Of a stretch of DNA of 5,964 nucleotides, positions 1 through 5,232 are shown piece after piece. The translations under genes were made by a program, and so were the position numbers. Under the pieces are notes generated by a model. It worked only from the letters and a program-made list of their open reading frames with translations. It was not told the DNA's origin and made no database searches. Each line of letters starts with the position of its first letter. The stretch's first letter is position 1. The DNA is taken from positions 1 to 5,964 of the forward strand of contig CAMQXE010000089.1 in NCBI GenBank assembly GCA_947038745.1. The letters are read 5' to 3'. The DNA comes from an uncultured Propionibacteriaceae bacterium. Its GTDB lineage: Bacteria > Actinomycetota > Actinomycetes > Propionibacteriales > Propionibacteriaceae.

Positions 1-544
1 CCCCTGCTGCACCTAGAATCACCCACCAGAGCGGCCCTTCGCTGCTTTGATCAAGTCCCCGAGCAGCAACTTTCCCGTTAAGGTAATCCTCTTTCTCAGT
101 CCACACTAGGACTTGACTTCCTTGCCGCTGCGGCGAACCAGAATAGGCAATCACTCGGCCAGGGAATCGCACAGCGATCTGGATACTGGACAACTGCTCA
201 GCTTTTAACCCAGGGTATGGCGATACTCTCAACTCATAAGCGCCGTCGCGGTGACTAAGGTAACTCGATAGCTGATCTAGCCGTAACGTCGCTTTCACTT
301 CACAACCAACATACCCAGCTTCATGCAAAGGGTTCTGCATAGCCCCAGGAAACTCCGCTGAAAGAGAATCACAGATATCTTCGGCCCGAACTTCTCTGCC
401 AAGATAGTGGGCCTGGCCTTGCTCAACCATTACCTGTGTAAGCACAGCGATGTGATCATCATCGCTAATCGAAATATCTGCTTTGGCCTGCACGCAGCCA
501 CACAAAATCACGACACCAAGTAGCGCTATTACTACCCGTCTCAT
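1..544 (-). CDS. LppM-like lipoprotein, C-terminus cut by window edge
   Basis: The frame is open from ATG at 544 to the left edge with no stop, giving 181 visible residues. The N-terminus MRRVVIALLGVVILCGC is a short lipoprotein signal: two Arg, a hydrophobic core and a lipobox L14-C15-G16-C17, so Cys17 should be lipidated and the mature protein held on the outer face of the membrane. Cys at -2 is slightly unusual for a lipobox. The mature part begins with ADISISDDD (22-30), followed by FPGRV (127-131), a Trp after a polar turn (VLVW, 145-148) and a short linker into LWWVILGAAG (172-181), which looks like the start of a C-terminal membrane helix. This order resembles the LppM/DUF3153 family of actinobacterial lipoproteins. 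Cys58 and Cys81 could form a disulfide. The start overlaps the tilS stop as ATGA, so the two are translationally coupled. Family membership is judged from the pattern only; the molecular role is unknown. Confidence 0.75.
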   Translation of the reverse strand, partial: MRRVVIALLGVVILCGCVQAKADISISDDDHIAVLTQVMVEQGQAHYLGREVRAEDICDSLSAEFPGAMQNPLHEAGYVGCEVKATLRLDQLSSYLSHRDGAYELRVSPYPGLKAEQLSSIQIAVRFPGRVIAYSGSPQRQGSQVLVWTEKEDYLNGKVAARGLDQSSEGPLWWVILGAAG

Positions 545-1479
545 CTACTCACCTGCTGCACGATCAGGAAGCCACCACGGCGAGTTACCTGAATGCCCGC
601 CAAATCCAACGGGCCTTGTCCATGCCACTGCGTCACGAGTTCCTCAACTCGACCAATATCGTGCGCAGTTGGCCCATCTAGACCCGCTGCTAGCAACCAA
701 CGACGAATCAGCCGAGTTCGTAAAGGACGTGCCAAATCAGCAAGCGCACCAACCTCTAGCTGTTCACGGCAAGGCAACTCAGCAACAAGCGCGTCAAGAT
801 AATCCACATCATCTGCGATGAGACCAGCCGACCGGGCCAACGCCTCGGTCACCCCAGAAACGAAAGACTGATCCAACTGGGCAATAGCGTGCCGAGCTCG
901 TACTCGTAAGAAACGAGAGTCCGCATTCATCGGGTCATGCCACGGTACCAGCCCCCACTCTGCGCAAGCCGCTTCTGTCACTGCCCGTCTCAGCCCAAGA
1001 AGTGGACGCCGGTAACGCCCTGTGACAGCGCGCATTCCCGCAAGAGATCGCCCACCAGAACCACGAGCTAGACCCAACAACACTGATTCCGCCTGGTCAT
1101 CGCAGGTATGTCCAAGCAGAATCGGGCCAGGCCCCGCTGCTGCCAAAGCTAGTCGTCTAGCATCTCTCGCTGCCGCTTCAAGACCACCCTCGTTGCCTAC
1201 CGCTACTGGGACTATCTGTGTTTCCAGACCTAACTCGCGACATTGAGCTGCCGCTCGCTTCGCAATTTCTGCAGAGTCTTTCTGGAGTTGGTGATCTACC
1301 ACGACTGCTAGCGGTGCAAGAGCTTCGCGCCGAGCAGCCCAGGCGACTCCGGCTGCGAGCGCCAATGAATCTGCGCCCCCAGATACACCTACCACGCATG
1401 AGCCTGGGCTATCCGCGAGCGATGCTGCAACGGCCTGTGCCACTCGCAACGAAGCAGGCCCCAGCTCTTTAGCAGCCAT
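541..1479 (-). CDS. tilS: tRNA(Ile)-lysidine synthetase TilS
   Basis: Cytoplasmic ATP-dependent ligase that attaches lysine to the wobble cytidine (C34) of the CAU-anticodon tRNA-Ile. The resulting lysidine makes the tRNA read AUA and be charged with isoleucine; the enzyme is normally essential. The 312-residue protein shows the PP-loop ATP pyrophosphatase signature SGGADS at 33-38, VDHQLQ at 61-66, GHTCDDQAES at 123-132 (the family GHxxDDQAE motif) and the later HDPMNADSRFLRVRAR block at 181-196, typical of TilS. Length fits the short actinobacterial form, with a small C-terminal part and no long bacterial C-terminal extension. The start ATG 1479 shares one base with the metalloprotease stop (TGATG) and has no clear Shine-Dalgarno site, so translation probably depends on coupling to the upstream gene. 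In many actinobacteria hpt and ftsH follow; here a lipoprotein gene does. Confidence 0.96.
   Translation of the reverse strand: MAAKELGPASLRVAQAVAASLADSPGSCVVGVSGGADSLALAAGVAWAARREALAPLAVVVDHQLQKDSAEIAKRAAAQCRELGLETQIVPVAVGNEGGLEAAARDARRLALAAAGPGPILLGHTCDDQAESVLLGLARGSGGRSLAGMRAVTGRYRRPLLGLRRAVTEAACAEWGLVPWHDPMNADSRFLRVRARHAIAQLDQSFVSGVTEALARSAGLIADDVDYLDALVAELPCREQLEVGALADLARPLRTRLIRRWLLAAGLDGPTAHDIGRVEELVTQWHGQGPLDLAGIQVTRRGGFLIVQQVSR
548..554 (-). promoter_or_regulatory. Shine-Dalgarno site of the LppM-like gene
   Basis: On the minus strand AGGTGAG lies just upstream of ATG 544, inside the last codons of tilS; its AGG core is 7 nt from the start. It supports the ATG at 544 as the true start of the lipoprotein gene, in addition to the ATGA overlap with tilS. 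Confidence 0.6.
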
Positions 1480-2396
1480 CAGAGAACGCGCGCGGCCCAG
1501 CGCTCAGGGTCGTGTAGCTCAGCGATATTCGGCAATGATTCTGGACCTTGCCAGACTTTGTTGAGGCTGTGTATGCCATAGCGCCAGATCACTGCGTCGC
1601 AGAAAGCGGCGCCATCACGGTACTGCGCAAGTTTGACGTCGTACTTGAAAACCTTACGCATCATGACGTTAGCGAGGTTCTGCTGCCGTCTCCGTGCGAA
1701 AGCTTCCTTGATCGTCGTAATCGTCGGGATGACGGCACTATCAACCTTGTTCATCATGGTTTCGGCGTAGCCCTCAATGACACTCATAAATGCGGTAACT
1801 CGGTCCAGATCAATTCGCGCATTCGCCACAGAGAAATCACGGACCGCTTCTGCCACAAGTGCGCGCATATAACTACGTATCCACGGAGCTGCTTCTGCCT
1901 GTAACCGATGAGTCTGCTCATGGATAAGCACCCAGAGCCGGAAATCATGCGGGTCAAGAGCTAAATCCCGCTCATAGGCCAAGAAGTTTGGCGCTACTGC
2001 ATAGAGTGCTGGAACCGGCGCAAATGGGTCGAACTGCCCAAGAACTTTTCCAGAGAATGCCGCGAAACCTAATCCGATCTGCACCCCTTGGGCTTTTGCT
2101 TCGACGCTTCGCCACAAGCCCCTAGCTGGGCCTTCTTCGACGTCGGCAAGAAGCACCTGGGCTGATTTAGCATTCCGCTGAACCCACTCTGCGCGGCTGA
2201 TCGGTTGCACAACAAGCGCTGCACCGGGATCTGGCAAGCAAGATAGCTGTACCGCTTGGGTGTGCGCTTCGCTTGACAGAGCGCGCAACATATCAACGGT
2301 TTCTTGACGCTGCTGTGGCGTCGTGGTTGGGCCCGCAGGGACATGGCGCGACCCGAATCGAGCCGCGCCTTCCCAATCAATAGCCGGTATTGGCAC
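1479..2396 (-). CDS. zinc-dependent metalloprotease, DUF2342 / 'F420 biosynthesis-associated' family
   Basis: Protein of 305 residues with a HEXXH zinc motif, HEQTH at 159-163, preceded by hydrophobic LWVLI and followed by APWIRSYM (170-177). A second conserved block, VIEGYAETMM (206-215), carries Glu208, the probable third metal ligand. GQFDPF (120-125) and the C-terminal LNKVW, LPNIAEL and PERWAARV segments also match the family that databases call zinc-dependent metalloprotease or coenzyme F420 biosynthesis-associated protein. No signal peptide or membrane segment is visible, so it is probably cytoplasmic. The F420 label comes from phylogenetic co-occurrence and should not be read as a function; the substrate is unknown. 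The GTG start at 2396 shares its first base with the ppa stop (TAGTG), and the 3' end shares one base with tilS. This family commonly sits directly upstream of tilS in actinobacteria, which supports the call. Peptidase activity is inferred from the motif only. Confidence 0.85.
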   Translation of the reverse strand: MPIPAIDWEGAARFGSRHVPAGPTTTPQQRQETVDMLRALSSEAHTQAVQLSCLPDPGAALVVQPISRAEWVQRNAKSAQVLLADVEEGPARGLWRSVEAKAQGVQIGLGFAAFSGKVLGQFDPFAPVPALYAVAPNFLAYERDLALDPHDFRLWVLIHEQTHRLQAEAAPWIRSYMRALVAEAVRDFSVANARIDLDRVTAFMSVIEGYAETMMNKVDSAVIPTITTIKEAFARRRQQNLANVMMRKVFKYDVKLAQYRDGAAFCDAVIWRYGIHSLNKVWQGPESLPNIAELHDPERWAARVL

Positions 2397-2944
2397 TACT
2401 TCGTGAACTCAGTCTCGTAGCTGGTACCGCGTGCGCGCTCCCAGGAGGCCTTGATCTCTAGCTCGGCGGCTTCACGGCCAACCCAGATAGCCCCTTCAAC
2501 CGACTTGCCCGGCTCCAAGTCCTTGTAAACAGTGAAGAAGTGCTCAATTTCAAGACGGGTGTATTCGGGAATATCGTCAAGATCCTTGAGGTAGTCACGA
2601 CGATGATCGGCTACGGGGACGCACAGAACCTTGTCGTCGCCGCCCATCTCGTCTTTCATGCGGAACATGCCAATTGCGCGGCACTCGACCAGAGCACCTG
2701 GGAAGGTAGGTTCCGGGATAAAGATCATGGCGTCTAGCGGGTCGCCATCTTGACCGAGAGTGCCCTCAATGAAGCCGTAATCTTGCGGGTAGTTCGTCGC
2801 AGTAAAGAGCGTGCGATCTAGACGAATACGACCTGTATGGTGGTCCATTTCGTACTTATTCTTTGTACCCTTGGGGATTTCGACGGTGACATCGAAAGAC
2901 AGGGTATTGGGCAGGGAATGGGTATGCGCGTAATCCTCAGTCAC
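2396..2944 (-). CDS. ppa: inorganic pyrophosphatase, family I
   Basis: Cytoplasmic Mg2+-dependent enzyme that hydrolyses pyrophosphate to two phosphates, pulling forward nucleic acid, aminoacyl-tRNA and activated-sugar synthesis. The 182 residues contain the family I signature DGDPLDA at 66-72, EIPKG at 22-26, KYEMD at 30-34, RIRLDR at 39-44, DYGFIEG at 55-61, the [10 protein letters not shown] block at 101-110 and [12 protein letters not shown] at 140-151. The metal and phosphate ligands expected from the E. coli enzyme are therefore present: Asp66, Asp71, Asp98, Asp103, Lys105, Tyr140 and Lys141. The GTG start at 2944 has a good AAGGTG site 5 nt upstream. It gives an N-terminal extension of about 14 residues ahead of the usual [10 protein letters not shown] beginning, containing His6 and His8. 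The gene lies 19 nt after crcB1. Family I enzymes are inhibited by fluoride, which makes the position behind two fluoride-channel genes meaningful. Confidence 0.97.
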   Translation of the reverse strand: MTEDYAHTHSLPNTLSFDVTVEIPKGTKNKYEMDHHTGRIRLDRTLFTATNYPQDYGFIEGTLGQDGDPLDAMIFIPEPTFPGALVECRAIGMFRMKDEMGGDDKVLCVPVADHRRDYLKDLDDIPEYTRLEIEHFFTVYKDLEPGKSVEGAIWVGREAAELEIKASWERARGTSYETEFTK

Positions 2945-2949
2945 AGTGA

Positions 2950-2955
2950 CACCTT
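2950..2955 (-). promoter_or_regulatory. Shine-Dalgarno site of ppa
   Basis: AAGGTG on the minus strand ends 5 nt before GTG 2944 and lies in the 19-nt gap between crcB1 and ppa. It decides for the GTG start and the extended N-terminus, since no other start codon with a ribosome site lies before the conserved EIPKG segment. Confidence 0.6.
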
Positions 2956-2963
2956 ACCCTGGC

Positions 2964-3314
2964 TCAGCCGATGCTGGGGGCAGAAAGGGCAAGACCGAGC
3001 GCTGCCGCAGCAAGACACACCCCGAACAGCCCTAACCCAAATGCAATTCCACGCCAAGGATGTGCTCGCAGTATCCGAACGTTCTCAACCATCGCCGTCG
3101 AGAACGTCGTAAATCCGCCACAGAATCCAGTGCCAACTATCAGGGCTATTTCTGACTGCCCTCGGCCGATCACCACACCGAGAAGGAAAGATCCCACAGT
3201 ATTTACCGCTACCGTGCCCCAGGCCGAACCTGGGAACCATGATTTCAGAGCAGTATCAACCAAGTAGCGGCAGCAGGCGCCAAATCCACCAGCGAGCATA
3301 ATGACCAAGATCAT
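2964..3314 (-). CDS. crcB: CrcB/Fluc fluoride channel subunit, first paralogue (crcB1)
   Basis: Small membrane protein of the CrcB/Fluc family, whose dimers form fluoride-selective channels that let toxic fluoride leave the cytoplasm. From ATG 3314 it has 116 residues and four hydrophobic segments, the family topology. Family motifs are GGFGACCRY (9-17), NTVGSFLLG (38-46) with the pore Asn38, and GFCGGFTTFST (63-73), which holds the Phe-box and the region forming the central sodium site in characterised Flucs. ATG 3314 is preferred over an in-frame start at 3335 because it gives an ATGA overlap with the preceding crcB2, has GAGG (3326-3323) 8 nt upstream, and begins at the usual family N-terminus. 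The neighbouring, dissimilar crcB2 suggests the working channel is a heterodimer, as in other bacteria with paired crcB genes; this is inferred from the pairing. Confidence 0.93.
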   Translation of the reverse strand: MILVIMLAGGFGACCRYLVDTALKSWFPGSAWGTVAVNTVGSFLLGVVIGRGQSEIALIVGTGFCGGFTTFSTAMVENVRILRAHPWRGIAFGLGLFGVCLAAAALGLALSAPSIG

Positions 3315-3691
3315 CGTGCAACCCTCATTCCGCACCAGGCAGCTAGCACCCCGGCCAGCACCGAAATACCGCTATAGCCGAACCCTGCTAAAGGATCTGT
3401 CTGGATCAACCGGATAGCTTCTACGCTTAGGGCCGAATAGGTAGTGAAAGATCCAAGTACCCCAACCCCCAAGAAGATACGTAGCGATTCGTTGCGGTGG
3501 ATGAGCGCCTCGGGATTAGCCGACTCGATATTCTTCGCCACAAACGCCAGCAGCAGCCCTAAGAAAAAGGCACCAGCTACATTCACGATTAGCGTTCCAA
3601 ACGGCAAAAAAGTGTTGAGATGGCTCAGCGACCAACGCGCAAGAGTACCTAAACAACCACCGCTAAAGACCAAAGCTAGACGACGAATCAC
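3311..3691 (-). CDS. crcB: CrcB/Fluc fluoride channel subunit, second paralogue (crcB2)
   Basis: First gene of the minus-strand operon: 126 residues, four hydrophobic segments. Motifs are SGGCLGTLARW (10-20), NVAGAFFLG (37-45) with pore Asn37, and GVLGSFTTYSAL (77-88). It differs clearly from crcB1. Its Phe-box region reads FTTYS instead of FTTFS, and a polar loop of about 20 residues (52-71) separates helices two and three. A pair of unlike subunits normally builds the dual-topology dimer, each contributing to the two pores, so the Tyr may mark an altered pore. The GTG start at 3691 has no visible Shine-Dalgarno site. A TAGCCT box ends exactly 6 bases upstream, which would place transcription initiation on the start codon itself, giving a leaderless message as is common in actinobacteria. 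The stop overlaps the crcB1 start by 4 nt. Confidence 0.92.
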   Translation of the reverse strand: MIRRLALVFSGGCLGTLARWSLSHLNTFLPFGTLIVNVAGAFFLGLLLAFVAKNIESANPEALIHRNESLRIFLGVGVLGSFTTYSALSVEAIRLIQTDPLAGFGYSGISVLAGVLAAWCGMRVAR

Positions 3692-3725
3692 ACATCTAGG
3701 CTAGTCGTGGCATAAGGTTTCACTC
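3692..3725 (-). promoter_or_regulatory. 34-bp divergent promoter region of crcB2 and the methyltransferase gene
   Basis: This is the only intergenic gap between divergent genes in the window. It contains the 9-bp palindrome CTAGGCTAG at 3696-3704. Read leftward this yields TAGCCT (3703 to 3698), a TAnnnT -10 element whose predicted start point falls on the crcB2 GTG. Read rightward it yields TAGGCT (3697-3702), with a predicted start near 3709. The plus-strand gene also has AAGG at 3714-3717, 8 nt before its ATG. No convincing -35 element is seen in either direction. Both -10 calls are inference from short motifs, so the exact promoter positions are uncertain although promoter activity here is likely. 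No fluoride riboswitch fits in the gap. Confidence 0.45.
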
Positions 3726-4739
3726 ATGTCCGAGTACTTACTCCTTCTCGCCCCATCCGCAAACCACGTCTACGCCGGCCAGGCTGCCCGCCTTGCCGCT
3801 GCCGAATTGGCGCTTTGTATCCCCGATGCCATTGATGTTGCGCCGACCACGCTGGCTGGGGTTGATTACCTCGGTTTTACCGCAGGTGATCTTAATCCTG
3901 CCGACGTCGCGCGGCTATCGGCCAGTCTCGCACTATTTGAGCGTATCGATGAAGCGTTGTTGATTCCAGAGGAGTTACCTCGACTAGACCTATTTGATAC
4001 CGATCTAGTTTCTATCCCTAAGTACCCTGGCAAGACCAATGAACAGTTCACTCGGCTGTTGGTTAATCTCACCCTCGCAGCCTGTGAAACCGGCTCGTCG
4101 AAGAAAACCATCCTTGACCCGATGTGCGGCCGAGCCACAACGCTCATGGTGGGCTGGCAGCTAGGTCTTAACGGAGCTGGCGTAGAAGCTGACGCAAAAT
4201 CGGTGGAAGCATTCAGTGCGTATCTCAAAACTTACCTACGCCGTAAACGTTTTAAGCATGCTGCTGATATGACTCCAGTTCGCCGCGATGGACACCATAT
4301 CGGGGAGCGGTTTGACGCTGAGGCCAAGGAACAAGGCTGCGGATTGACGATCTTTACCGGTGATACTCGTGATTCCCAGTTGCTCTTCGGGAAGAAGAAG
4401 TTTGATCTCATCGTCACCGATGCTCCATATGGCATCGTCCACGGCAGCAAGCCGCAGCTAAATATCTCTCAAGAAAAGCATCGCAAGGACCGCTCACCGG
4501 CTGCTTTGCTTCATGAAGCGGTACCTGTTTGGGTATCGCAGCTCAAGCCGGGTGGCGCGCTGGGGATTTCCTGGAATACCTATGGATTGTCTCGTGAAGA
4601 TCTCGTTGATCTGCTCCTAGATGAGGGCCTCATCGTCCATAACGATGGCGCCTGGTTGGACTTTGCTCACCGCGTCGATGCTTCGATCAACCGTGATCTC
4701 GTCGTCGCAACGTTGCCTGCAGAGCCTGCCGGTGCCTAG
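3726..4739 (+). CDS. TRM11-like SAM-dependent methyltransferase
   Basis: Class I (Rossmann-fold) methyltransferase of 337 residues, probably cytoplasmic. The catalytic domain starts near residue 97 with IPKYPGKTNEQFTR. SAM-binding motif I is ILDPMCGRATT (129-139), followed by the acidic ribose-contact region GVEAD (152-156), TGDTRD (211-216) and motif IV TDAPYG (231-236). Motif IV is the D-x-P-Y form found in the TRM11/RlmL-like amino-methyltransferases rather than the strict NPPY or DPPY. The first 95 residues form an alpha/beta-looking region without a recognisable THUMP domain. Archaeal and eukaryotic TRM11 methylate N2 of G10 in tRNA; the substrate of the bacterial relatives is not established, and DNA or rRNA cannot be excluded. 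AAGG at 3714-3717 lies 8 nt upstream of ATG 3726. The last 8 nt overlap the phosphatase gene. The class is secure, the substrate open. Confidence 0.82.
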   Translation: MSEYLLLLAPSANHVYAGQAARLAAAELALCIPDAIDVAPTTLAGVDYLGFTAGDLNPADVARLSASLALFERIDEALLIPEELPRLDLFDTDLVSIPKYPGKTNEQFTRLLVNLTLAACETGSSKKTILDPMCGRATTLMVGWQLGLNGAGVEADAKSVEAFSAYLKTYLRRKRFKHAADMTPVRRDGHHIGERFDAEAKEQGCGLTIFTGDTRDSQLLFGKKKFDLIVTDAPYGIVHGSKPQLNISQEKHRKDRSPAALLHEAVPVWVSQLKPGGALGISWNTYGLSREDLVDLLLDEGLIVHNDGAWLDFAHRVDASINRDLVVATLPAEPAGA

Positions 4740-5232
4740 CCTGATCCTGCTTCGGCATGCGGAAGCAATGCCCGATTCGACGACTGGTCGCGATTATGAC
4801 CGGCCGCTGAGCCCCACGGGGCGCGAGCAGATTCAGGAGGTTCGGGTCTGGCTAGACCGAATGAGCGCGCTACCGCAACGAATCATTGCGTCGCCGTCGA
4901 TGCGCACTCGGCAAACAGCAGAACTGCTCAAACTATCAGTGGGCATCGATTACGTCGATGGACTTTATGACAACCGCCCTGATCAGGTGCGCTCTGCACT
5001 CATCGGCGTGACCGATGAAATTGACCATCTCCTTATCGTCGGGCATGCGCCGAGTATCCCCTGGACAGCCCACGAACTAAGCGCTGGTGGAGAACAATCC
5101 GCCAGTTTCTTCTCCGGTAACTTTGGGTGCGCCAATGCAGTGCTCTTGGAGCATGCTGGAAGCTGGGTAGATCTGGCTGACTGCTCAGTTCTGCTACCCT
5201 TCGTCGAAGGTTTCCGCCCTACTCGACGTTAG
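4732..5232 (+). CDS. sixA: SixA-type phosphohistidine phosphatase, histidine phosphatase superfamily
   Basis: Small single-domain phosphatase of 166 residues. It has the phosphohistidine-forming LRHAEA motif (7-12, Arg8 and His9), DRPLSPTGREQ (23-33) typical of the SixA branch, ASPSMRTRQTAE (53-64) with the second active-site Arg58, and IVGHAPSI (102-109) with the second His105. E. coli SixA acts on phosphohistidine proteins, including ArcB and the nitrogen phosphotransferase system; actinobacterial relatives have no settled substrate. The reading frame is open from 4621, but that upstream part lies in another frame of the methyltransferase gene. GTG 4732 gives MPSLILLRHAE, the standard family N-terminus, and overlaps the methyltransferase stop by 8 nt, indicating coupled translation. 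A plain small-molecule phosphatase role is also possible. Its stop overlaps the stop of the convergent peroxidase gene. Confidence 0.85.
   Translation: MPSLILLRHAEAMPDSTTGRDYDRPLSPTGREQIQEVRVWLDRMSALPQRIIASPSMRTRQTAELLKLSVGIDYVDGLYDNRPDQVRSALIGVTDEIDHLLIVGHAPSIPWTAHELSAGGEQSASFFSGNFGCANAVLLEHAGSWVDLADCSVLLPFVEGFRPTRR

Noticed and set aside
483..821. Plus-strand open frame of 112 codons opposite tilS and the lipoprotein gene
   Set aside because: It is antisense to two well-supported genes, shows no family motif and has low-complexity Gln/His/Pro content. The same holds for other antisense frames at 593-802, 1022-1246, 1218-1472, 1548-1904, 2837-3112, 2971-3267, 3444-3704, 3866-4228 and 5476-5748.
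3315..3335. Upstream start at 3335 for crcB1
   Set aside because: ATG 3314 has an ATGA overlap, a GAGG site 8 nt upstream and the usual CrcB N-terminus; the longer form adds only a polar stretch MRNEGCT.
3692..4000. Fluoride riboswitch ahead of crcB2
   Set aside because: The gap is only 34 bp, and the minus strand opposite the start of the methyltransferase gene shows no clear match to the conserved fluoride-aptamer core. The possible leaderless start of crcB2 also argues against a leader RNA.
4621..4731. Extended N-terminus for the SixA-type phosphatase from ATG 4621
   Set aside because: The extra 37 residues have no resemblance to the family and are an alternative frame of the methyltransferase. 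GTG 4732 gives the expected N-terminus directly before the RHA motif.
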